Below are positions 24,015-31,848 of a stretch of 60,697 nt of DNA, in pieces. The notes under the pieces are model-generated. The model was not told where the DNA came from and ran no database searches. It worked only from the letters and a program-made list of their open reading frames with translations. Made by a program: the position numbers and the translations under genes. Source of the DNA: Ochrobactrum sp. CM-21-5 (GTDB taxonomy: Bacteria > Pseudomonadota > Alphaproteobacteria > Rhizobiales > Rhizobiaceae); the NCBI RefSeq assembly GCF_014253075.1, contig NZ_JACLZJ010000012.1:1-60697 (forward strand), written 5' to 3'. Numbering within the stretch: the stretch's first letter is position 1; every line of letters begins with the position of its first letter.

Positions 24015-25955
24015 TTAATTCGTCTCGGTGAACTTCGCCACAGTCAGGAAGGTCACAGCATTGCCGCGGAACTGATTGGCGCGTTCGCTTGGGAGATCGC
24101 CGCGCTGGAAACCGGCTGTGTAGACCATGGTCGGCGCGGCACGCAGCGCATCATTGCGCAGAACCGGATTGGTGACAGGAACCGTGCGCGATACAGGCTC
24201 GGTTGACATGGCGACGTCCGAGGACAGCATGGAGGCCGGTTGAACCACAGGGCGCGGCCTTGAAGGCGCCTTGGCAACCCGGCGTGCACCTTTGGTCGTC
24301 GTGCGGACACCGGTATTGGCGGATTTGCCGATTGAAGCAACCTGCTTGGATGCAGCAGCCGCTAGCGCCGGTGCAGGCTTGACAACAGACGCGGTCTGTT
24401 CACGGTTCACAACCGGTTTGGGCGTGGGCGGCGCGACAGGCTTGACATCATAGTCGTAGTCATCAGCAGGCGGCGCGATCAGTTCACCGATCTCATCCTT
24501 CTTGGAAAGCATGGCAAGCTGCGTATTTGCCCGCGGTGCTTCTTCCGGCAGCGGGAATGCTGCGGATTCACCAGGCTTTGGCACAGATACATTACTCGCT
24601 TCGGCAAGTTGCGGCTCTTCATTCTGCTGACTGTTCACAAGAGCTGCAATCGCATCCTGACCAGTTGCAGCCGGATGTTCCGGACGGGTTGCCGGAATCA
24701 CGGCAGCTGCCAGTTGAACATTACCCGCATCCTGATGCGGACGCGCAGACGGGATCGGCACGAAACCGTTCATTATTGGAGTCGGCGTACCGGCATCAGC
24801 CATCTGTGTGGTGTTGGCATCGACTGCGGCACGTGCGACAACGGCCGCATCAGCCGGCTGCTCGGCAGAGGCCAGCGCTATAGCATCCTGCGGCGCTATT
24901 TCCGGCTTGCGCCCCGGAAGCGGTACATTCAGCGCAGCAATCGGCACGTCAGCGGCCTGCGCCTGCCCGTCAAGGCCGGTTTCTGGGCGCGGAGCCTGCA
25001 TCGGAAGCGGCGCATCGCGTGCGGGCAGTGCCGCAATCATCGTCTCGCGCTGCTGGGCCGGCGCTTCCGGCACAGCCGCCGGAGCCTTGGCAGGAGCGGG
25101 CGCACGGGCGGGCCGTGCAATTGCCGGCCGGGTGCCCGCATCGGCATTATCTTCCTCCTCGTCAGCCCCGCCTCCGAAGAGCGCAGCAAGAAGCGACTTG
25201 CTCTTGCGCGATGATGACGTGTTGCTCGCCATCATGACCGAGCCGCCGCTAGATTTGCGTTTCTCGATCATAGCAAGCGCCTGCTGATAACCTGGCAACG
25301 GCTTGCCATCTGCCGGGAGATGGGCGGTCTTGCCATCGGGAAACAGAGCCAGCAGCTCGCGGCGGCTCATGCGCGGCCAGGAGCGCACATTACCGACATC
25401 CATGTGAACGAAGGGCGAGCCGGAACGCGGATAGTAGCCGACGCCGCCGATCTGGTAGCGCATGCCGATGGCACGCAGCTTGGCCAGCTTAACGCCGGGA
25501 ATGTAAAAATCCATGGCCCGGCCAAGCGGATGCTGACTGTTCTTGGCCACGCCTTTTGTTTTCGAGCGCAGCATATTGTTGGTTGCCGGTGAACGATAGG
25601 CGGACACGACATTGATATATTCGCGCGAGCCTGTTGACTGATAGACTTGCCAGACCAAGTCGAAAAGGCGCGGGTCCATTCGGGTCGGCTCGTTGCGGCG
25701 CCAGTCACGCAGAAAGACATTCAGCCGCTTCAGCCCATCGGGAAGGTATCGTCCATTCTTCTTGAAAGGGATCTCTGCCTTTTCACCGGTATGGACGTAA
25801 TAGAGCTTGAGAGCGCGGGTTTCGGCGGAAGCCTGTGAAGGACAGAGCGCCATGACAACCGCAGCAGCGACGAAAGCAGAGGTGACAGACACGCGCAACT
25901 TCGCTCCGGTCCAAACCTGTGCAAAGCGCGTTTTAATGGTCGATATGCTGTTCAT
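24015..25955 (-). CDS. DUF882/MepK-like peptidoglycan endopeptidase with long Pro/Ala-rich tail
   Basis: A 646-residue exported protein. A membrane/signal helix near residues 25-44 ends at ASAETRAL. The DUF882 (M15-like) domain follows (about 48-220), with the metal-binding residues in SQHPLGRAMDFYI and SPFVHMDVGNV. From about 225 to 600 it becomes a low-complexity Pro/Ala/Gln-rich linker, and it ends in a conserved-looking segment (FQRGD...NQFRGNAVTFLTVAKF). MepK-type enzymes cut 3-3 cross-links in peptidoglycan. The tail is far longer than in the Escherichia coli protein (about 180 residues) and may span the periplasm. It stands alone. Confidence 0.85.
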   Translation of the reverse strand: MNSISTIKTRFAQVWTGAKLRVSVTSAFVAAAVVMALCPSQASAETRALKLYYVHTGEKAEIPFKKNGRYLPDGLKRLNVFLRDWRRNEPTRMDPRLFDLVWQVYQSTGSREYINVVSAYRSPATNNMLRSKTKGVAKNSQHPLGRAMDFYIPGVKLAKLRAIGMRYQIGGVGYYPRSGSPFVHMDVGNVRSWPRMSRRELLALFPDGKTAHLPADGKPLPGYQQALAMIEKRKSSGGSVMMASNTSSSRKSKSLLAALFGGGADEEEDNADAGTRPAIARPARAPAPAKAPAAVPEAPAQQRETMIAALPARDAPLPMQAPRPETGLDGQAQAADVPIAALNVPLPGRKPEIAPQDAIALASAEQPADAAVVARAAVDANTTQMADAGTPTPIMNGFVPIPSARPHQDAGNVQLAAAVIPATRPEHPAATGQDAIAALVNSQQNEEPQLAEASNVSVPKPGESAAFPLPEEAPRANTQLAMLSKKDEIGELIAPPADDYDYDVKPVAPPTPKPVVNREQTASVVKPAPALAAAASKQVASIGKSANTGVRTTTKGARRVAKAPSRPRPVVQPASMLSSDVAMSTEPVSRTVPVTNPVLRNDALRAAPTMVYTAGFQRGDLPSERANQFRGNAVTFLTVAKFTETN

Positions 25956-26131
25956 CGAATCGTATCGCCTTACCGTTTATGTCCGCCCCCAAGAAGCATC
26001 GCCCAGGACCTTGCAGGGTTGTCCGTGAAAGCTTTGCCAGAGCTCCGATTGTCGGATTTAATGGTTAATGGACGCTTAGTGAACAACAAATGAGGAAACA
26101 CCATGGCAAAAAAGACACACCAGCGCATCTA

Positions 26132-26149
26132 TTTTCACCATGGTGAAAA
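26132..26149. repeat. Perfect 18-base palindrome upstream of the NtrC-type regulator gene region
   Basis: TTTTCACCATGGTGAAAA is perfectly self-complementary. It lies in the 286-base gap between the DUF882 and regulator genes, which both read leftward, so it is far upstream of the DUF882 start (177 bases). A 21-codon plus-strand frame (26103-26168), with GAGG seven bases before its ATG, runs through it. It could be an operator for an unidentified dimeric regulator. Confidence 0.5.
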
Positions 26150-26241
26150 AATTATTAACAGGCTTTGAATGCCCCAGCACGCTGTATGAATAAACAGCAC
26201 CACAATAAGAAGTCACTAAAATTCAAAAGGTTATGTAGTGC

Positions 26242-27771
26242 TTATCGGGTAATTGCCCGGTTCAAAGTTACGTCGAGACCGTCGCCGTCAGCCTCGGAAC
26301 CCTTGCCGGATATGGATGCCACATCGATGCCATATTCCTTGAGCTTGCGATAAAGCGTGGTTCTTCCGATGCCCAGACGGCGTGCCACTTCACTGATCTG
26401 ACCGTCATAATGGGCGATTGCGAACCGGATCATTTCCTCTTCCGCTGCTGCGAGCGTTCGCACCTCGCCATCCATATTGACGCCGATGAAAACACCCGAA
26501 TGCCGCTGCCCTTCATCCTCCGCTTGAACGGCCTCTATGAGGTTCAGCCGCGTCGAACGAAATGCCGTTTTCTGCGCGTCATCGAGCCCCAGATCCAGTT
26601 GGGAAAAATCACCGACCGTCAGTTCGCCGGACTCGCACAGCAAAACCGCACGATAAACGGCATTCTTGAGTTCGCGCACATTGCCGGGCCAGTGATAAGC
26701 TTTGAGCCTTTCCATCGCATGCGGTGCAATGCCGGTAATGTGCCCCAGCCTCTCTTCACTGGCATAGCTCATCAAAAACTGATGCAAAAGAATCGGTATA
26801 TCTTCAAAACGGTTGCGCAACGCCGGCATCGAGATGGAGAACGAGCCGAGCAGGTGATAAAGTCCGGCATGAAACCGGCCCATATCGACCAGATCGGCCA
26901 GCGGGCGGCTGGTTGAAGCCATGACCCGGGCATTCGACACGATACCTTCACCTGATGCACCGATTTGATAACGGCCTGATTGCCCCGATTGCATTGCCGC
27001 AAATAGCCGTATCTGCGTATGTCGAGGAAGCGCGCCGACCTCATCGAGAAACAGCGTTCCGCCATCGGCCTCCGCCAGCTTGCCAATCGTTTTAATGGGA
27101 TCGGCATCACGATGCGCCACGGTGGACCCGAACAGAACTTCATCCGCATTATCGTGAACAAGCGACCGGCAATCCACAGGGATGAAGGGGCCTCGCCACC
27201 GGCTGCCTCCGCTGCAAATCGCGCGAGCCAGTGTTTCCTTGCCGCTGCCCGGTTCACCCTCTATCAATAATGGGGCATCCAGTGCGGAAGCGCGACGCGC
27301 AAGCGTCACCACTTTTTCCATCTCGGGGCTTTTGGTGGCCATGTCGGACAGAGTGAGATGCGCCTTCAGTGACGAGCGCGCGCGCTTCAGCTCGTGCGTC
27401 AGCGCGTCAATCTTCAAAACATTGGCAATAGAGACCTGGACCCGCTCGAAAATGACGGGCTTGGCAACAAAATCGACCGCGCCCAGTTTAATGGCCTGCG
27501 TCACGCGCTGGAGATCGTCACTCTGGGTCAGAACGATAACAGGAATTAAAATTCCTGCTTCACGCATTCTCGCCAGGACAGTAAATCCATCCATGTCGGG
27601 CATGGTCAGATCAAGCAGCATGAGAACAATGTCTTTACGCTGGCTGATAAACGCGAGCGCGCTCGCTCCGCCATCCGCAAGGATCGTGCGGTAGCCCATA
27701 CGCAAGACTATCGCTTCGAGATTGCGTCGATGAATCGGATCGTCGTCCGCTATGAGAATGCGCGTGCCCAT
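26242..27771 (-). CDS. NtrC-type response regulator with degenerate sigma-54 interaction loop
   Basis: A 509-residue protein with receiver, AAA+ and Fis-type HTH domains. In the receiver (1-115) the acidic pocket is D10-D12, the phosphorylation site D54 in LLDLTMPDMDG, and K104 in FVAKP. In the AAA+ domain (about 145-370) Walker A is GEPGSGKET (172-180) and Walker B FLDEVGA (241-247). The HTH is ISEVARRLGIGRTTLYRKL near 470-490. Where sigma-54 activators have FGHEKGAFTGA, this protein reads FGSTVAHRDADP; GAFTGA is absent. A protein without it should not remodel sigma-54 polymerase and may act through another sigma factor or as a repressor. No sensor kinase gene is adjacent. Confidence 0.85.
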   Translation of the reverse strand: MGTRILIADDDPIHRRNLEAIVLRMGYRTILADGGASALAFISQRKDIVLMLLDLTMPDMDGFTVLARMREAGILIPVIVLTQSDDLQRVTQAIKLGAVDFVAKPVIFERVQVSIANVLKIDALTHELKRARSSLKAHLTLSDMATKSPEMEKVVTLARRASALDAPLLIEGEPGSGKETLARAICSGGSRWRGPFIPVDCRSLVHDNADEVLFGSTVAHRDADPIKTIGKLAEADGGTLFLDEVGALPRHTQIRLFAAMQSGQSGRYQIGASGEGIVSNARVMASTSRPLADLVDMGRFHAGLYHLLGSFSISMPALRNRFEDIPILLHQFLMSYASEERLGHITGIAPHAMERLKAYHWPGNVRELKNAVYRAVLLCESGELTVGDFSQLDLGLDDAQKTAFRSTRLNLIEAVQAEDEGQRHSGVFIGVNMDGEVRTLAAAEEEMIRFAIAHYDGQISEVARRLGIGRTTLYRKLKEYGIDVASISGKGSEADGDGLDVTLNRAITR

Positions 27772-27887
27772 TAACAGCTATAATCAACCTGTGGAGTTCT
27801 CGCGCCCAAACATTTCAACACTTTAAATGTCTCATATTCCAGGCGCGCTATTTGGAGCCAAAGTCTCAATGATTGCAAGGCACTAAA

Positions 27888-27937
27888 TATAGCCCGGCAT
27901 CACAATTGCAAATTTTGTATCCTGAATCCGGGCTATA
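27888..27937. repeat. Inverted repeat in the regulator/peptidase intergenic region
   Basis: Arms TATAGCCCGG (27888-27897) and CCGGGCTATA (27928-27937) are perfectly complementary over 10 bases, with a 30-base AT-rich spacer. It lies between the divergent regulator and oligopeptidase genes. It could be a regulatory structure or a small transcript. Confidence 0.45.
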
Positions 27938-27985
27938 AACTCGAATTTAAAGAACAGAACGCCAAAATTCACAGCGCTTTTCCCG

Positions 27986-28030
27986 CCTATTGGCGATCCT
28001 GGCAAGACATGCGAGAAGAAGGCCAATAGG
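27986..28030 (+). promoter_or_regulatory. Leader hairpin pairing with the oligopeptidase ribosome site
   Basis: CCTATTGGC (27986-27994) is perfectly complementary to GCCAATAGG (28022-28030), with 27 bases between. The 3' arm includes the first bases of the AATAGGAG ribosome site of the gene starting at 28040. The fold would hide part of the site and reduce translation. Confidence 0.45.
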
Positions 28031-28039
28031 AGAATGCTC

Positions 28040-29902
28040 ATGACCCGTTTTTCAGTATCTGTTTCTTTTAACACCGTTCGGCACGCACCGGCTGGCGACC
28101 CCGTGGCAGTTGAAAAGGCTGATCTCGGCAAGCTGCCGGAATGGAATCTGGCTGACCTCTATCCCTCTCCGGATGGCCCGGAGCTTAAAGCTGACATCGA
28201 AAAAGCAATAAGGGATTCGGCAAGTTTCGAGGCGCGCTGGAAGGGCACGCTCGGCGATGAGGTCGCCAAGATGAATGGCGGCGATTTTATCAAAGCTATC
28301 AAGGAATTCGAAGTACTTTCCGAACTGATGGGACGCATCGGTTCCTTCGCCGGCCTTTATTATTACGGCGATACGACCGACCCCAAACGCATGAAGCTTT
28401 TTGGCGATGTGCAGCAGAAACTGACGGACGCGAGCACCCATCTGATTTTCTTTGGTCTCGAAATCAACCGTATAGATGACGCGACCCTGGAAAAGGCAAT
28501 GGATGCCAATGCCTCCATTGGCCACTATCGTCCGTGGCTGGAAGACCTGCGCATGGACAAGCCCTACCAGCTTGACGACAAGCTGGAACAGCTTTTCCAT
28601 GAAAAATCGATCACCGGCTATAGCGCCTGGAACCGCCTTTTCGATGAAACCATGTCAGGACTGCGGTTCGAAATCGACGGCGAGGAACTGTCCATCGAAC
28701 CGACGCTGAACATGCTGCAGGACGCAGACGGGGCCGTGCGAAAAAAGGCGTCCGAAGCGCTTGCCAAAACATTCGGCGCCAACTTGCGCACTTTTACTCT
28801 GATCACCAATACGCTTGCCAAAGACAAGGAAATCTCCGACCGCTGGCATGGTTTCCAGGATATTGCCGATAGCCGCCATCTTGCCAACCGCGTCGAACGC
28901 GAGGTGGTTGATGCGCTCGCCAAGGCGGTCGAAGATGCCTATCCGCGCATTTCACATCGATACTATGCCCTGAAAGCCAAGTGGCTGGGCCTCGAGAAGC
29001 TTGAAAACTGGGATCGCAACGCGCCATTGCCGGAAACGCCGCAGACACTCATCTCCTGGGATGAAGCTCGCGAGACCGTACTTTCGGCTTATGGTAATTT
29101 CGCTCCGGAAATGGCGGAAATCGCCAAGCAGTTTTTCGACAGGAACTGGATTGATGCGCCAGTCCGCCCCGGCAAGGCGCCGGGCGCGTTTGCCCATCCG
29201 ACCGTACCTTCCGCCCATCCTTACGTTCTGCTCAACTATATGGGCAAGCCACGCGATGTGATGACACTGGCGCACGAGCTGGGTCATGGTGTTCATCAGG
29301 TTCTGGCTGGTGAACAGGGCGCGCTGATGGCCTCTACGCCGCTGACGCTCGCCGAGACTGCTTCCGTGTTCGGGGAAATGCTGACTTTCCGTTCACTGCT
29401 GGAGCGCACGAGGGACCAACGTGAACGCAAGGCCATGCTGGCCCAGAAGGCCGAAGACATGATCAATACGGTCGTGCGCCAGATCGCCTTCTACCAGTTC
29501 GAGCGCCGCATCCACACGGAACGCCGCGACGGCGAGCTGACCTCGGAGCGTATCGGCGAAATCTGGATGGACGTTCAGCGTGAAAGCCTTGGGGATGCGG
29601 TGCGCCTCAATCCGGGTTACGAGATGTTCTGGACCTATATCCCGCATTTCATCCATTCGCCGTTCTACGTCTATGCTTATGCGTTCGGTGACTGCCTGGT
29701 GAACTCACTCTACGCCGTGTATCAGAACTCGGAAAAAGGCTTTCAACAAAAATATTTCGACATGCTGAAAGCCGGGGGCACCAAACATCACAAAGAATTG
29801 CTGGCGCCGTTCGGTCTTGACGCTTCGGATCCGAACTTCTGGAGCAAGGGCCTGTCGGTGATCGAAGGCATTATCGACGAACTCGAAGCCATGGAAGACT
29901 GA
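28040..29902 (+). CDS. pepF: M3-family oligoendopeptidase (PepF-type)
   Basis: A 620-residue cytoplasmic zinc peptidase. The active site is HELGHGVHQ near residue 413, with the downstream glutamate ligand in ETASVFGEM (about 437), as in clan MA M3 peptidases. The length is typical for oligoendopeptidase F. It cleaves short peptides. The start is ATG 28040, eight bases after AGGAG; ATG 28034 is too close to the site. A leader hairpin pairs with part of that site. The pabB gene follows after eight bases and may be in the same operon. Confidence 0.92.
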   Translation: MTRFSVSVSFNTVRHAPAGDPVAVEKADLGKLPEWNLADLYPSPDGPELKADIEKAIRDSASFEARWKGTLGDEVAKMNGGDFIKAIKEFEVLSELMGRIGSFAGLYYYGDTTDPKRMKLFGDVQQKLTDASTHLIFFGLEINRIDDATLEKAMDANASIGHYRPWLEDLRMDKPYQLDDKLEQLFHEKSITGYSAWNRLFDETMSGLRFEIDGEELSIEPTLNMLQDADGAVRKKASEALAKTFGANLRTFTLITNTLAKDKEISDRWHGFQDIADSRHLANRVEREVVDALAKAVEDAYPRISHRYYALKAKWLGLEKLENWDRNAPLPETPQTLISWDEARETVLSAYGNFAPEMAEIAKQFFDRNWIDAPVRPGKAPGAFAHPTVPSAHPYVLLNYMGKPRDVMTLAHELGHGVHQVLAGEQGALMASTPLTLAETASVFGEMLTFRSLLERTRDQRERKAMLAQKAEDMINTVVRQIAFYQFERRIHTERRDGELTSERIGEIWMDVQRESLGDAVRLNPGYEMFWTYIPHFIHSPFYVYAYAFGDCLVNSLYAVYQNSEKGFQQKYFDMLKAGGTKHHKELLAPFGLDASDPNFWSKGLSVIEGIIDELEAMED

Positions 29903-29910
29903 GTAGTTGC

Positions 29911-31083
29911 GTGACCCAACAGGGCAGCGATAAGCCATTTATCCTGTTTCGGGATGACAAAGCGGGCCGCGAAGTGCTTTTTGCGGCCCCCTCTTCGATC
30001 ATTCGCGCCGACACGCCGGATGAATTCGAAATCGCATGGGACGCGCTGCAGCGAACCCACGAAGCCGGAAAATGGCTGGCAGGCTATCTCTCTTATGAAG
30101 CCGGTTATCTTCTGGAGCCAAAACTGAAGCCGCTCCTGCCCGAAAGACGCAAGGTTCCGCTGCTGTGTTTCGGTGTATTCGACGGTCCGTCCGACGCGCA
30201 GGCACATAGCCGCGATAAGGACAACGCCACCTTTCTCCGTTCCCCCATCGCTGAATGGTCATTCGAGGATTATGCCCCGCGTTTCGAGCATTTGCATCGG
30301 CATCTGCGCGAAGGCGACTGCTATCAGGGGAACCTCACCTTTCCTGTTCACGCAGAATGGGGCGGCGATCCGCTCGTGCTCTTCAATAGGCTCGCGAAAC
30401 GTCAGCCGGTTCGATACGCGACCTATTGTAACCTGGGCGGCCCCATCGTTCTGTCACGTTCGCCGGAACTCTTCTTTGAAGTCGACGGCGGAGGATGGAT
30501 CGAAACCCATCCCATGAAAGGGACCATGCCACGCGGAGAAACGCCCGAGGAAGATGAGGCGAACCGCCAGTTTCTGATGAGCGACCCGAAAAACAGGGCC
30601 GAAAACCGCATGATCGTCGATCTGCTGCGCAATGACATATCGCTGGTCAGCGAAGTCGGAACGCTCGATGTGCCGGAATTGTTTCGGGTGGAAAGCTATC
30701 CTACGGTTCACCAGATGATCAGCCGCGTACGGGCCAAACTGAAAGACGGGCTATCATTGCGCGCGCTTTTTGCCGCGCTTTTTCCATGCGGCTCCATCAC
30801 TGGCGCGCCCAAAATCAGTGCGATGGAAATCTTGCACGGGCTGGAAACCGGACCGCGCGATATTTACTGCGGCTCGCTTGGCTGGATTGAACCGGGTGGA
30901 CGCATGCGTTTCAATGTCGCCATCCGCACGATCTCGCTTCTGGATAAAAATCGTGCCATCTTCAATGTCGGGGGCGGCGTGGTCTTCGATTCCACGGCGC
31001 AAGCGGAGTATGAGGAATGTCTTCTGAAAGCACGGTTCGTGACGGAGCAGAAACCGTCACCACGCAGCCCGAGTATCAGCTGA
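29911..31083 (+). CDS. pabB: Aminodeoxychorismate synthase component I
   Basis: A 390-residue chorismate-utilising enzyme, shorter than anthranilate synthase component I. It carries EGDCYQGNLTFP near residue 134, the ETHPMKGTMPRG motif near 197, the NRAENRMIVDLLRND motif near 228, and the GSITGAPKISAMEI loop near 292. It converts chorismate to 4-amino-4-deoxychorismate in folate synthesis. The start is GTG 29911 with no strong ribosome site, so it may be coupled to the pepF stop eight bases upstream. The pabC frame begins 67 bases before its end. Confidence 0.92.
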   Translation: MTQQGSDKPFILFRDDKAGREVLFAAPSSIIRADTPDEFEIAWDALQRTHEAGKWLAGYLSYEAGYLLEPKLKPLLPERRKVPLLCFGVFDGPSDAQAHSRDKDNATFLRSPIAEWSFEDYAPRFEHLHRHLREGDCYQGNLTFPVHAEWGGDPLVLFNRLAKRQPVRYATYCNLGGPIVLSRSPELFFEVDGGGWIETHPMKGTMPRGETPEEDEANRQFLMSDPKNRAENRMIVDLLRNDISLVSEVGTLDVPELFRVESYPTVHQMISRVRAKLKDGLSLRALFAALFPCGSITGAPKISAMEILHGLETGPRDIYCGSLGWIEPGGRMRFNVAIRTISLLDKNRAIFNVGGGVVFDSTAQAEYEECLLKARFVTEQKPSPRSPSIS

Positions 31084-31697
31084 TTGAGACAATGCGATGG
31101 GAACCTCTTTCGGGGGTTCTGCGCTTCGATCTGCATATGGCGCGGCTTGAAAATTCTGCCCGAGAGTTGGGTTTCTCCTGCCAGATGGAGGCTATTCGCC
31201 AGAAGGTCATCGAAGCCGGCGCGGGCGAGCAAGCCCTGAAGCTGAGGCTGACACTTGCGCCCGACGGCGTCGTCAGCCTGTCCGCAACGACATACGAACC
31301 GCTTCCGCAGCAAACCATCTGGCGCGTTGCCGTGGCAAGCACGCGCGTCAGGCACGAAGATCCTTTGCTGCGTCACAAAACTACCCGCCGCCAGCTCTAC
31401 ATCGCAGCGCGCGAAGAGTATTCCTCGTCCGAAATCGATGAAGTCATCCTGCTCAACGATCGCGACGAAGTCTGCGAAGGCACAATCACCTCCATTTTCC
31501 TTGATGTAGGCGGCGCCACATGCACCACACCGGCGCTTTCGTGCGGCCTTCTCGACGGTGTTTTGCGTCGCGAACTCCTGAACAATGGCGTGATAGGCGA
31601 AGGCCTGGTTACGCTGGATATGCTGAGGAATGCACGTAATATTCTTGTCGGCAACTCGCTGCGCGGCATGATCCGCGCGAAGCTCGTCGAAGGCTGA
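31017..31697 (+). CDS. pabC: Aminodeoxychorismate lyase-type class IV aminotransferase
   Basis: A 226-residue fold IV PLP enzyme. The PLP lysine lies in LLRHKTTRRQ near residue 121; NDRDEVCEGTITSIF (around 156) and LSCGLLDGVLRR are the usual PLP-phosphate region. Next to pabB it most likely removes pyruvate from aminodeoxychorismate to give p-aminobenzoate. It overlaps pabB by 67 bases in another frame, so the pair is translationally linked. Because class IV enzymes vary, a branched-chain or D-amino-acid role cannot be formally excluded. Confidence 0.88.
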   Translation: MSSESTVRDGAETVTTQPEYQLIETMRWEPLSGVLRFDLHMARLENSARELGFSCQMEAIRQKVIEAGAGEQALKLRLTLAPDGVVSLSATTYEPLPQQTIWRVAVASTRVRHEDPLLRHKTTRRQLYIAAREEYSSSEIDEVILLNDRDEVCEGTITSIFLDVGGATCTTPALSCGLLDGVLRRELLNNGVIGEGLVTLDMLRNARNILVGNSLRGMIRAKLVEG

Positions 31698-31816
31698 AAT
31701 CAAAAAAAGCGTTAAACACGTATTCATGTCATAGGCTTGTGACGTTTCTTTCTTTCAATGGAGTTGTGTTATCGTCTCGACACATGTCGTACCGAACGAT
31801 GGTGACAGACCCGAAC

Positions 31817-31832
31817 GCCGCATTCATGCGGC
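31817..31832 (+). promoter_or_regulatory. Small hairpin in the homospermidine synthase leader
   Basis: A 6-base stem GCCGCA / TGCGGC with a TTCA tetraloop lies directly upstream of the GAGAGAGG ribosome site. It may affect translation or mRNA stability; no known leader family is recognised. Confidence 0.3.
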
Positions 31833-31848
31833 CAGAGAGAGGAAGAAA

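Noticed and set aside
24609..25287. Ser/Ala/Arg-rich plus-strand frames within the DUF882 gene
   Set aside because: They are antisense to the Pro/Ala-rich tail and reflect its low complexity.
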